NCBI GenBank assembly: GCA_039989475.1
Contig: JBDXHU010000013.1
Span: forward strand, 62,001-126,000
DNA: 64,000 bases
Direction of reading: 5' to 3'
Source of the DNA: JBDXHU01 sp039989475
GTDB taxonomy: Bacteria; Pseudomonadota; Gammaproteobacteria; Pseudomonadales; Halieaceae
In this document: in pieces, positions 24,195 to 32,215 of the stretch
Layout: each line of letters opens with the position of its first letter
Position numbering within the stretch: position 1 is the first letter of the stretch
Notes under the pieces: generated by a model
What the model was told of the DNA's origin: nothing
What the model saw: the letters and a program-made list of their open reading frames with translations, nothing else
Database searches by the model: none
Program-made: the position numbers and the translations under genes

Positions 24195-25106
24195 ATGGAA
24201 AACTGTGTGTTCATTCACACCAATGAGCGTCAATGGTTGGGGGCGCTGGTGTCGGAGTATTCCCTGCGCCGCAATTCCCGCCACAGCGACCAATTTGATG
24301 TGCGCTTCATCCATACCCGTGATTACGCCTACTTGCGGGACAAGGAAGGGCAGAGCTTCCTGCGAGGAGGCACCACCAGGGTCTGGCATATGAACGACCT
24401 GCAGTCCTTCACCCCCTTGCGTTTTATGCCACCCCGACTCATGGGCGGCCAGGGGCGCGCGGTGGTCATCGACCCCGATGTTTTTGCGGTGGGCGACATT
24501 TACGAATTACTGAGCCGCGATATGGGTGGCAAGGCCGTGCTGGGTCGGCACCGATCAGGCAAGGCGGGCAAGGCCTACCAGGTGGCAAGCAGCGTGATGT
24601 TGCTGGATTGTGCCCGGCTGCAGCACTGGGATGCGGAAAAAGCCTTTGACGAGCTGTTCCGCTTCGAGAAGGACTACAAGGAGTGGATGGTGCTGGCTTA
24701 TGAGGATCCAGCCACGGTTGGTTACCTGGAGGAGTGCTGGAATGACTTCGACCACCTCGATGCCAATACGCGCCTGTTGCATAACACCAAGCGCCGCACC
24801 CAGCCCTGGAAAACCGGTTTGCCGGTAGATTACACACCGGCCGATAAATTCAAGGACAAGCCGGTACTGGCTTCCCTGAACCGGTTGCGAGCGCGGGTGT
24901 TTGGCGAGTATGGATTGCTGGGCCATTATCATCAGCACCCGGACAAGAACCAGGAGCATCTGTTTTTCGGTCTGCTCAAGGAGTGCCTGGACTGTGGTCA
25001 TGTCAGTGAGCAGTTGGTGCGAGACGAAATCAGCAAGAACCATGTTCGACCCGATGCGTTTGACGTGCTGGAGCAAACGCCGCCGCTGGAGTCACAGGCC
25101 GCATGA
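24195..25106 (+). CDS. GT8-like glycosyltransferase, paralogue 3
   Basis: 303 residues, ATG 2 bp after the sulfotransferase. FIHTNERQWLGALVS, metal motif VVIDPDVFAVGDIYELLS, LLHNTKRRTQPWKTG and FFGLLKECLDCGHVSE match the two other paralogues. The stop overlaps the following oxygenase start by 4 bp (ATGA). Co-transcription with a sulfotransferase parallels the clustering elsewhere in this locus. Donor sugar unknown. Confidence 0.72.
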   Translation: MENCVFIHTNERQWLGALVSEYSLRRNSRHSDQFDVRFIHTRDYAYLRDKEGQSFLRGGTTRVWHMNDLQSFTPLRFMPPRLMGGQGRAVVIDPDVFAVGDIYELLSRDMGGKAVLGRHRSGKAGKAYQVASSVMLLDCARLQHWDAEKAFDELFRFEKDYKEWMVLAYEDPATVGYLEECWNDFDHLDANTRLLHNTKRRTQPWKTGLPVDYTPADKFKDKPVLASLNRLRARVFGEYGLLGHYHQHPDKNQEHLFFGLLKECLDCGHVSEQLVRDEISKNHVRPDAFDVLEQTPPLESQAA

Positions 25107-25819
25107 AATATATCGATATCGAGAAGCTTCGCAGCCTCAGCCTTGAGGACTTCCTGGCGATCAAACCCTACCCCTACTACAACAGCCAGGGCGTGCTGAC
25201 GGAAACAGGTTTTCAGGACTTGCTTCATAACATGCCACCACTGGAGTCCTTTGACGATATTTTTGGTAAGGAGCGCCGGGCGGGGCAGGCACCACATGAC
25301 CGCTATTCGCTGGAGTACAAGCCGGATACGGAAGTGCCCTTGCCCTGGAAGGAGTTCATTGGGGAGCTCTGCAGCGATGCCTATCGCAATGAAATTACGC
25401 GGCTGCTGGGCGCGAAAAAAATCGAGTTCCGCTTCCACTGGCACTACACTCCCAGTGGCTGCGATGTGTCGCCGCACTGCGATGCGCGCCGGGAGCATGG
25501 TTCCCACTTGTTCTATTTCAATTCCGAGGAAGACTGGGATCCCGACTGGGGTGGTTCCACCCTGGTGCTGGATGACGGCGGTCGCCTCAGCTACGATTCA
25601 GCGCCGGCCCTGGAAGAGTTCGATGAGGTCCACGAAGTCCAGTCCATCGGCAACTACTCGGCCCTGATGCTACGTACCGACCACGCCTGGCACGCGGTGC
25701 GACCGATAAACTGCCCCGAGGACAGACTGCGACGCATTTTCATTATTGTCGTAAACCCCGACTCGCTGTTCTGGAAGGTGCGTGACCGCATCGTCGGCAA
25801 GCAAATTCAGCGCTTCTAA
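25103..25819 (+). CDS. Fe(II)/2-oxoglutarate-dependent oxygenase
   Basis: 238 residues with metal ligands His125-x-Asp127 in SPHCDARREHG, a distal His in DHAWHAVRPI (194/197) and the 2OG-binding Arg in LRRIFIIVVN (~210). Longer than, and not obviously an orthologue of, the oxygenase at 9852. The N-terminal 100 residues (LSLEDFLAIKPYPYYN) are a lid-like extension. Coupled to the GT8-like gene by a 4-bp overlap. A hydroxylation step on the lipid chain or a sugar is likely; the substrate cannot be told from sequence. Confidence 0.82.
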   Translation: MKYIDIEKLRSLSLEDFLAIKPYPYYNSQGVLTETGFQDLLHNMPPLESFDDIFGKERRAGQAPHDRYSLEYKPDTEVPLPWKEFIGELCSDAYRNEITRLLGAKKIEFRFHWHYTPSGCDVSPHCDARREHGSHLFYFNSEEDWDPDWGGSTLVLDDGGRLSYDSAPALEEFDEVHEVQSIGNYSALMLRTDHAWHAVRPINCPEDRLRRIFIIVVNPDSLFWKVRDRIVGKQIQRF

Positions 25820-25823
25820 ACCC

Positions 25824-26606
25824 ATGCACGCCCTGGCGCCGGACGAGGTGCATTTGTGGCTGTGCCCGCTTACAGACTTTCCCCAGCCCCGGCAACTGGA
25901 TGTGCTGCGCGAGCTGCTGCAGCCCGAGGAATGGCAGCGCTGCCAGCGCTTGTCGGGTCGACAGCGAGACCAGGCCGTCGTGGTGCGAGCCCTTTTGCGC
26001 ACGGTATTGTCCAGCTACGCTGTTGAATCACCCCGGGACTGGCGCTTCGGCCGGGGCCGTCATGGCAAGCCGTTCCTGCACTCACCCTCACGTTCCCTGT
26101 CTTTTAATTTGAGTCATTCCGGTGACTGGATAGCCTGCACCGTTGCGGCGGGGAGCGCGGTCGGTGTTGACGTGCAGTATTGCGATGAGGCTCGTAATTT
26201 CCTGCGCCTGGCCCGGCGTTACTTCCGTGCCGAAGAGCTGCAGGCGCTGGAAGCTCTCGAACAGGCCGGGCAGGCTGGTCGCTTCTATGATCTGTGGACT
26301 CTCAAGGAGGCCTGGACCAAGGCGCGCGGCGATGCCCTGCCCACGGCGCTGGGTGCGGTGGGCTTCGACCTGGCGCCGGCGGGGCATATTGCTGTCAGCG
26401 TGGCCGCCGACCCTCTGCCCTCTGTATCCTGGTTACTGGACCTGGCACCTGATTATCGGCTGGCATTATGCGCCGAACAGCAGGCCGGCGCGGCGCCGCG
26501 CCTGAGTTGTTTCAGGGTGGACCCGGGCCAGCCGGGGGTGCCGCTGCAACTGGCGGTTAAGGCTTGCTCCGGACCTCTGTCCGTGGCGCCTTCCGGCGAG
26601 CCCTAA
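25824..26606 (+). CDS. 4'-phosphopantetheinyl transferase, Sfp type
   Basis: 260 residues from the ATG at 25824, just after the oxygenase stop; the frame extends 14 codons further into that gene but without family similarity. Marks: LSFNLSHSGDW (~92-102), the Mg-binding GVDVQYC (~114-120) and LWTLKEAWTKARGD (~157-170). Sfp-type enzymes move phosphopantetheine from CoA to the serine of carrier proteins. The only carrier protein in the window is the one at 2359-2601, at the opposite end of the lipid locus, so this enzyme is its probable activator. It closes the accessory region; rplM begins 96 bp later with its own promoter. Confidence 0.87.
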   Translation: MHALAPDEVHLWLCPLTDFPQPRQLDVLRELLQPEEWQRCQRLSGRQRDQAVVVRALLRTVLSSYAVESPRDWRFGRGRHGKPFLHSPSRSLSFNLSHSGDWIACTVAAGSAVGVDVQYCDEARNFLRLARRYFRAEELQALEALEQAGQAGRFYDLWTLKEAWTKARGDALPTALGAVGFDLAPAGHIAVSVAADPLPSVSWLLDLAPDYRLALCAEQQAGAAPRLSCFRVDPGQPGVPLQLAVKACSGPLSVAPSGEP

Positions 26607-26632
26607 GGTGGTGAATTATTAAGAAAAATTGC

Positions 26633-26661
26633 TTGAAATGCCCTGGGTCGCTATGTAGAAT
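26633..26661 (+). promoter_or_regulatory. Sigma-70 promoter of rplM-rpsI
   Basis: TTGAAA (26633-26638) and TAGAAT (26656-26661) with a 17-bp spacer, 41 bp before the rplM ATG. AGAGG at 26689-26693 is the ribosome site. Confidence 0.75.
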
Positions 26662-26702
26662 TCGCGCTCTCGAAATTGGAGCCCTATTAGAGGCGATTTA
26701 AG

Positions 26703-27131
26703 ATGAAGACGTTCAGCGCAAAAGCGGAAGAAGTACAGCGCGACTGGTTTATTGTCGATGCAGAGGAGAAGACCCTGGGTCGGCTGGCCAGCGAGATCGC
26801 GCACCGGTTGCGTGGCAAGCACAAGGCGGAATATACGCCTCACGTCGATACTGGCGACTATATTGTGGTGATTAACGCCGAGAAGGTGAAGGTTACTGGC
26901 GCCAAGACCACCGACAAGATTTATCACAGCCACACCGGCTACCCGGGTGGTCTCAAGAGTATCTCTTTCGAAAAGCTGATTGAGAAAGCTCCTGAGCGCG
27001 TTCTGCAAAGTGCGGTCAAAGGCATGCTGCCTCGCAACCCGCTGGGCCGAGCCATGTTTAAAAAATTGAAAGTGTATGCTGGAACCGAGCACCCTCATAC
27101 GGCGCAACAACCCCAGCCCCTTAACATCTAA
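26703..27131 (+). CDS. rplM: 50S ribosomal protein L13
   Basis: 142 residues, full length. Typical L13 blocks: RDWFIVDAEEKTLGRLAS, GDYIVVINAEKVKVTG, YHSHTGYPGG and GMLPRNPLGR, ending HPHTAQQPQPL. It binds 23S rRNA early in large-subunit assembly. It is followed 11 bp later by rpsI, the standard pair in bacteria. Confidence 0.98.
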   Translation: MKTFSAKAEEVQRDWFIVDAEEKTLGRLASEIAHRLRGKHKAEYTPHVDTGDYIVVINAEKVKVTGAKTTDKIYHSHTGYPGGLKSISFEKLIEKAPERVLQSAVKGMLPRNPLGRAMFKKLKVYAGTEHPHTAQQPQPLNI

Positions 27132-27142
27132 CGGAAGCTACT

Positions 27143-27547
27143 ATGTCAGCAAGTATGTCAGCAACCCAATACTATGGCACCGGCCGCCGCAAGACCTCTA
27201 CGGCACGTGTGTTCCTGAAAAATGGTGACGGCAACATCACCGTTAACAGCAAGCCACTGGATGAGTACTTCGGTCGCGAAGTGGCGCGTATGATTGTACG
27301 CCAGCCGCTGGACCTGACCGAAACCAACGGCAAGTTTGACATCAATGTGACGGTAGCCGGCGGCGGCAGCTTCGGCCAGGCCGGTGCAATTCGCCACGGT
27401 ATTACCCGTGCTCTGCTTGAGTACGACGAGTCATTGCGTGGCACTCTGCGTGGTGCCGGTTACGTGACGCGCGACGCTCGAGCTGTTGAGCGTAAGAAAG
27501 TGGGTCTGCGCAAGGCGCGTAAGCGTCCTCAGTTCTCCAAGCGATAA
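27143..27547 (+). CDS. rpsI: 30S ribosomal protein S9
   Basis: 134 residues, with a short N-terminal addition (two Met-Ser-Ala repeats, either ATG could start) before YYGTGRRKTSTARVF. The C-terminus RKARKRPQFSKR is the tail that reaches the P-site tRNA. Terminated by a strong hairpin 20 bp after the stop. Confidence 0.98.
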   Translation: MSASMSATQYYGTGRRKTSTARVFLKNGDGNITVNSKPLDEYFGREVARMIVRQPLDLTETNGKFDINVTVAGGGSFGQAGAIRHGITRALLEYDESLRGTLRGAGYVTRDARAVERKKVGLRKARKRPQFSKR

Positions 27548-27566
27548 GCGCTTACCCTGTTTTTCC

Positions 27567-27603
27567 AAACGCCCGGCTCGTCACTACCAGCCGGGCGTTT
27601 TTA
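27567..27603 (+). terminator. Rho-independent terminator after rpsI
   Basis: Perfect 12-bp stem AAACGCCCGGCT / AGCCGGGCGTTT around a 10-base loop, followed by further T residues. Confidence 0.92.
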
Positions 27604-27861
27604 TGCTCAGGAAAGGTATACGCAGCAGCTGGCAGTTCTCGCTCGATGGCCATGCATTTTTGGCTCCCAGGCAGTTTTGAATGTGCTTGATCTGCCCCAG
27701 TTTTCGTGGGCTTTTCCTTGTCACAGCAGGGCAAAATCATTACCATTTGCAGCGTTCCAAAAGTCCCCTCGAGGCTGTATCGACAAGATCGTCAAGAATA
27801 GCGACGAGACCTCGCAGGTACCGGCAAGTCCGGGCTTCGAAACCAGATTTGGGAGATCAAC
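27604..27861. other. Intergenic region upstream of petA
   Basis: 258 bases between the rpsI terminator and petA. No gene seen. It should contain the petA-petBC promoter, but I could not find a convincing pair of -35 and -10 boxes. A GGGAGAT ribosome site precedes the petA ATG. Confidence 0.5.
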
Positions 27862-28458
27862 ATGAGCAGTGACGGTGTCAACACCGGCCGGCGTCGTTTC
27901 CTGACCGCGGCCACCAGTGCGGTGGGAGTGGCAGGTGCGGTAGGTATTGCGGTGCCTTTTGTCGGATCCTGGAACCCCAGCGCGAAGGCCAAGGCGGCAG
28001 GTGCGCCGGTCAAGGCGGATATCAGCAAGATTGAGCCGGGCCAGATGACTATCTTCGAATGGCGTGGTCAGCCGGTATACGTGCTGCACCGCACTGAGGA
28101 ACAGTTGGCTACGCTGCCCGAACTGGATAGCATCCTCAAGGATCCGCACTCCGAGATCTCGGAGCAACCGGCCTACGTTGATAAGGAAAACCGTGCCATT
28201 CGTCCTGAAATCATGGTTTTCGTGGGCCTGTGTACCCACCTGGGTTGTGCGCCGAAGTTCAGGCCTGAAGTGGGCGCGGCCGATCTTGGTGGTGATGACT
28301 GGCTGGGTGGCTTCTTCTGCGTCTGTCACGGCTCCAAGTTTGACCTGGCGGGCCGTGTTTATGCAGGTGTGCCGGCCTCGGCCAACCTGATCGTTCCGCC
28401 TTATCGCTTTGAGAGCGAAGATGTCATTGAAATTGGTGTCGACGAGGAGGCTGCCTGA
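27862..28458 (+). CDS. petA: Ubiquinol-cytochrome c reductase Rieske iron-sulfur subunit
   Basis: 198 residues. Twin-arginine leader GRRRFLTAATSAVG followed by a membrane anchor, then the 2Fe-2S ligands in CTHLGCAPKF and CVCHGSKFD. Part of the cytochrome bc1 complex, passing electrons from ubiquinol to cytochrome c1 in the periplasm. The stop overlaps the start of the fused cytochrome b/c1 gene (TGATG). Confidence 0.96.
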   Translation: MSSDGVNTGRRRFLTAATSAVGVAGAVGIAVPFVGSWNPSAKAKAAGAPVKADISKIEPGQMTIFEWRGQPVYVLHRTEEQLATLPELDSILKDPHSEISEQPAYVDKENRAIRPEIMVFVGLCTHLGCAPKFRPEVGAADLGGDDWLGGFFCVCHGSKFDLAGRVYAGVPASANLIVPPYRFESEDVIEIGVDEEAA

Positions 28459-30488
28459 TGAATAACGCACTCATAGGCCTGCGCGACTGGATTGATGCAC
28501 GGCTACCTATCATGCGCGCCTGGAATACCCACATGGGTGAGTACTACGCGCCCAAGAACTTCAATGTCTGGTATTACTTCGGCGTATTTTCGCTGTTGGT
28601 ACTGGTCAACCAGTTACTGACCGGTATCTGGCTTACCATGAATTACACGCCCAGCCAGGAAGAGGCCTTCGCCTCGGTTGAATACATCATGCGTGATGTC
28701 GACTATGGCTGGATTCTGCGTTACATGCACAGCACCGGTGCCTCGGCCTTCTTTGTTGTGGTGTACCTGCATATGTTCCGGGCCCTGCTCTACGGCTCTT
28801 ACCAGAAGCCGCGGGAACTGATCTGGCTGTTCGGCATGCTGATATTTGTGGTGTTGATGGCGGAGGCCTTCGTCGGCTACGTCTTGCCCTGGGGGCAGAT
28901 GTCCTACTGGGGTGCCCAGGTCATTATCTCCCTGTTTGGTGCCATCCCGGTGGTGGGTGAAGATCTCGTCACCTGGATTCGCGGAGACTACCTGCTGTCA
29001 GGTATCACCCTGAACCGCTTCTTCGCCTTGCACGTGGTGGCCTTGCCCATTGTGTTGCTGGCCCTGGTGGTATTGCACTTGCTGGCCCTGCACGAGGTCG
29101 GCTCCAATAACCCGGATGGGGTCGATATCAAGAAACACAAGGATGAGAACGGTATTCCCCTCGACGGTGTTGCCTTCCACCCCTATTACACAGTGCACGA
29201 CCTGCAGGCTATTGGTGTGTTCCTCTTCGTATTCTGCGTGATCATGTTCTTCGCGCCTGAGATGGGTGGTTACTTTCTCGAGTATGCAAATTTCGAGGAG
29301 GCCAATTCCCTGAAGACGCCGGAGCACATTGCGCCGGTCTGGTACTTCACGCCGTTCTATTCAGTGTTGCGGGCGGTGCCGGACAAGTTTTGGGGATTCA
29401 TTGCTTTCGCCGCTTCGGTAGCCATTCCGTTTATCCTGCCCTGGCTGGATCGCAGCCCGGTCAAGTCCTGGCGCTATCGCGGCAATATGACCAAAGTGAT
29501 GCTGGTGGTGTTCACCGCCTCATTCCTGATCCTGGGTGTACTGGGAGTCAAGGCGCCGACGCCGGCGCGTACTCTGCTGGCCCAGATATGCTCGATTCTT
29601 TATTTCTCCTTCTTCCTGCTGATGCCGATCTGGACCTCCATGGAGAAAACCAAACCGGTACCCGAGCGCGTGACCATGGGAGAGGGTGGTATCGGCTTCT
29701 GGGGTTCCGTGGGCGGCCTGATCCTGATTCTCGTACTGACCGCGCTGCCGCTCAAAGCGGTCGGCGCCAGTGGGCCGGGCGTGCATCTTGATCATATGGA
29801 GGTCGACCTGGACAACGAGGCCTCGCTGCAAAGCGGTGCGGCACTGTATATGAACTATTGCATGGGTTGTCATGAGCTGGCTTTTTCCCGTTACGAGCGG
29901 GTTGGCACCGATCTGAACATCCCGCCGGACCTGGTGGAAGCGAACCTGATTTTTGATCGCGATCACAAGATCGGATCGCTGATGACCAATGCGGTGTCCG
30001 ATTCAATGATAAAGCAGTGGTTCGGCGCCAAGCCGCCGGATCTGACCCTGGCGGCACGGGCCCGCAACCCGGACTGGTTGTACACCTACCTGCGTACATT
30101 CTACGCGGACCCCAGTCGTCCTTATGGTGTGAACAACAAGGTGTTTCCCGACGTGGGCATGCCCCATGCACTGCTGGAATTGCAGGGCTTGCAGGAATGC
30201 GCCATGGGACCGGTCGCAGCGGCCAACGGTGGCGTAAGACGTGATCCCTTGACCGGGGAGGACATTTTGGAAGACCCCTGTGGCAACTTCACTGTTGTTG
30301 AAGAGGGAAGCCTGTCACCGGCAGAGTACGACGCGGCAGTGTACGACCTGGTCAACTTTCTCGCCTATGTCGGCGAACCGGCGGCCATGCACCGCCAGCG
30401 CATTGGCACCTACGTGTTGATGTTCATCTTATTGTTTTTCGTATTTGCCTGGTTGCTGAACCGGGAATACTGGAAAGACGTTCACTAA
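28458..30488 (+). CDS. petBC: Fused cytochrome b / cytochrome c1 of the bc1 complex
   Basis: 676 residues in one open frame. Residues 1-~410 are cytochrome b: heme-ligand pairs His91/His105 and His192/His207, Trp-Gly-Ala-Gln region, and PVWYFTPFYSVLR, with Val in place of Glu of the usual PEWY motif. A hydrophobic segment (LILILVLTALPLKA, ~421-434) then leads into cytochrome c1 with heme site CMGCH (468-472), MPHALLELQG near the c1 Met ligand region, and a C-terminal anchor (VLMFILLFFVFAWLL). In most gammaproteobacteria these are two genes. The fused arrangement is known from Bradyrhizobium fbcH, whose product is cut after insertion. No sign of sequencing damage at the junction. Confidence 0.95.
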   Translation: MNNALIGLRDWIDARLPIMRAWNTHMGEYYAPKNFNVWYYFGVFSLLVLVNQLLTGIWLTMNYTPSQEEAFASVEYIMRDVDYGWILRYMHSTGASAFFVVVYLHMFRALLYGSYQKPRELIWLFGMLIFVVLMAEAFVGYVLPWGQMSYWGAQVIISLFGAIPVVGEDLVTWIRGDYLLSGITLNRFFALHVVALPIVLLALVVLHLLALHEVGSNNPDGVDIKKHKDENGIPLDGVAFHPYYTVHDLQAIGVFLFVFCVIMFFAPEMGGYFLEYANFEEANSLKTPEHIAPVWYFTPFYSVLRAVPDKFWGFIAFAASVAIPFILPWLDRSPVKSWRYRGNMTKVMLVVFTASFLILGVLGVKAPTPARTLLAQICSILYFSFFLLMPIWTSMEKTKPVPERVTMGEGGIGFWGSVGGLILILVLTALPLKAVGASGPGVHLDHMEVDLDNEASLQSGAALYMNYCMGCHELAFSRYERVGTDLNIPPDLVEANLIFDRDHKIGSLMTNAVSDSMIKQWFGAKPPDLTLAARARNPDWLYTYLRTFYADPSRPYGVNNKVFPDVGMPHALLELQGLQECAMGPVAAANGGVRRDPLTGEDILEDPCGNFTVVEEGSLSPAEYDAAVYDLVNFLAYVGEPAAMHRQRIGTYVLMFILLFFVFAWLLNREYWKDVH

Positions 30489-30520
30489 GTACATACAGAA
30501 TTTTTAATCAGGGGAATCCC

Positions 30521-31153
30521 ATGGGTGTCGTGGCAAAGCGGTCTTCAATGACCTTTTTTTCGGATAATGAGAGTCATTACAGCCACCGTGTGCGCATAGT
30601 GCTGGCCGAGAAAGGTGTGACCGTCGATGTTGTAGAAACTGATGGGGCGCATCCACCGGCGGAACTGGCTGAGCTCAACCCCTATAACAGTTTGCCAACC
30701 CTGGTAGACCGCGACCTGGTGTTGTACGAGTCCAAGGTCATGATGGAATACCTGGACGAACGCTTCCCGCATCCGCCGCTGTTGCCGGTGTACCCGGTGG
30801 CCAGGGCAGAAAGCAGGCTCTATATTCATCGTATAGAGAAAGACTGGTGTTCGCTGATAGACGCGATCCAGACCACTCGCTCTGAAAATGTGATAGAAAA
30901 GTCGACCAAGGAGCTGCGTGAGGGACTGCTGGGTATAGCCCCTATTTTTAATGAAAAGCCGTTCTTCATGAGCGAAGAGTTCACCCTGGTGGACTGCTGC
31001 CTCGCGCCGCTGCTGTGGCGTTTGCCGACCCTGGGAATTGAGTTCCGCTCGAACAAGCAGACCAAGCCGCTACTTGCCTACATGGATACGCTGTTTAATC
31101 GCGAGTCATTCCAGGCGAGCCTGTCGGAGCAGGAGCGGGAGATGCGGCTCTAG
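30521..31153 (+). CDS. sspA: Stringent starvation protein A
   Basis: 210 residues, GST-like fold without catalytic use: FFSDNESHYSHRVRIVLAEKG at the N-terminus, LNPYNSLPTLVDRDLVLYES in the thioredoxin-like half, then the helical domain. SspA binds RNA polymerase and affects stationary-phase transcription. Start ATG preceded by AGGGGAA. It is followed by sspB 20 bp later, the standard order. Confidence 0.95.
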   Translation: MGVVAKRSSMTFFSDNESHYSHRVRIVLAEKGVTVDVVETDGAHPPAELAELNPYNSLPTLVDRDLVLYESKVMMEYLDERFPHPPLLPVYPVARAESRLYIHRIEKDWCSLIDAIQTTRSENVIEKSTKELREGLLGIAPIFNEKPFFMSEEFTLVDCCLAPLLWRLPTLGIEFRSNKQTKPLLAYMDTLFNRESFQASLSEQEREMRL

Positions 31154-31173
31154 GCCCATCCAGGCTTATTCCC

Positions 31174-31596
31174 ATGTCCATGACGTCCAGCCGGCCCTAT
31201 GTGATGCGCGCGCTGTACGAGTGGATACTCGACAATGAGTGCACGCCCTACGTCCTGGTTAACGCGGAGGAGCCTGGGGTAGATGTACCGCGTCAGTATG
31301 TGAAGGATGGGCAGATCGTGCTCAATGTCTCGCCGGCGGCCGTGGTGGACCTGGTGATTGAAAATGAGTCACTACACTTCAACGGCCGCTTCGGTGGCGT
31401 GCCCATAGATGTCTTTGTGCCGATGGTGTCGGTAATCGGTATTTATGCCCGGGAAAATGGACAGGGTATGGTATTTGACGGTGAGGATAGTCCCTGGCCG
31501 GAGCCGCCCAGCGATCCTGAACCAGGGCCCGGTGGTGACGGTGCCACACCGTCTCCTCCTGGCAGCAAACGACCTGCGCTGAAGGTTGTTAAATAG
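31174..31596 (+). CDS. sspB: ClpXP specificity adaptor SspB
   Basis: 140 residues: SSRPYVMRALYEWILDN start, VNVSPAAV-like strand and a flexible Pro/Gly-rich linker (PPSDPEPGPGGDGATPSPPG) leading to RPALKVVK, the C-terminal peptide that docks on ClpX. SspB delivers ssrA-tagged proteins to ClpXP. Confidence 0.95.
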   Translation: MSMTSSRPYVMRALYEWILDNECTPYVLVNAEEPGVDVPRQYVKDGQIVLNVSPAAVVDLVIENESLHFNGRFGGVPIDVFVPMVSVIGIYARENGQGMVFDGEDSPWPEPPSDPEPGPGGDGATPSPPGSKRPALKVVK

Positions 31597-31639
31597 CGCT
31601 TTATAAGACCGCCGCAGGCGCTATACAAGACCGCCGCGG
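31596..31639 (+). repeat. Two 22-bp direct repeats at a convergent gene junction
   Basis: Copies at 31596-31617 and 31618-31639, identical except in a few positions (core AAGACCGCCGC), with the first 7 bases of a third copy after them. They fill the gap between the ends of sspB and dolP. No hairpin with a T-run was found. Confidence 0.7.
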
Positions 31640-31642
31640 GCG

Positions 31643-32215
31643 CTAATCAATATACTCGAATATCTGTACGACTTTTTGCGCGCCCTGGCTGGAACGTGCC
31701 ACCTCTGCGATGCGCGCTGCTTCCGTGCGTGACACCAGCCCCATCAGGTATATAACGCCATTTTCAGTAACCACTTTGACGCGATTGCCCTCGATTTCCG
31801 AACTGGCCAACAGGGTTGATTTCACCTTGGTGGTCAGCCATGTATCGCTGCTGCGAGTCATGCTTGAGGTATTGCCGGCGACTTCCAACTCATTGTAAAT
31901 GCGCCGCACGCTGCGCACCTCGCGAACCACGTCTGAGGCTTTTTGTTTGAGTTGCTCGTTCGGTACTTGTCCAACCAGTAATACGTAAGCGTTATAGCTG
32001 ATCACATTCCAGTGGCTGGATTTGAAGCCTTCGTCGCTGGCGTTGATATTAACCTTGGACTTGGTCTCTATGGCTTCATCTTCCACCCGAGCGCCGTAGG
32101 TGCGCTCGCCCGGGTTGTCCTTAATGGGTTCGGAGCCGATGGAAGACAGGAAGCTGCCACAGCCGGTCAAGGAAATGAGTGTGAAGAAGAGCAGGGTAAG
32201 GCGCGTCAATGTCAT
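31643..32215 (-). CDS. dolP: Outer-membrane BON-domain lipoprotein DolP
   Basis: 190 residues with lipobox LTGC at the end of the signal peptide and two BON domains: NVISYNAYVLLVGQVPNEQL and TENGVIYLMGLVSRTEA. DolP (YraP) sits in the outer membrane, binds anionic phospholipid and supports envelope integrity. Last gene of the lpoA-yraN-diaA-dolP unit, overlapping diaA by 4 bp. Confidence 0.92.
   Translation of the reverse strand: MTLTRLTLLFFTLISLTGCGSFLSSIGSEPIKDNPGERTYGARVEDEAIETKSKVNINASDEGFKSSHWNVISYNAYVLLVGQVPNEQLKQKASDVVREVRSVRRIYNELEVAGNTSSMTRSSDTWLTTKVKSTLLASSEIEGNRVKVVTENGVIYLMGLVSRTEAARIAEVARSSQGAQKVVQIFEYID

Noticed and set aside
1..26606. Ordinary O-antigen or capsule cluster
   Set aside because: No Wzx/Wzz, no nucleotide-sugar synthesis genes and no initiating sugar-phosphate transferase; a sphingoid synthase, carrier protein and lipid kinase are present instead.
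29700..29860. Frameshift artefact joining petB and petC
   Set aside because: The frame and protein features run smoothly through the junction, and fused b/c1 genes are known in other bacteria.
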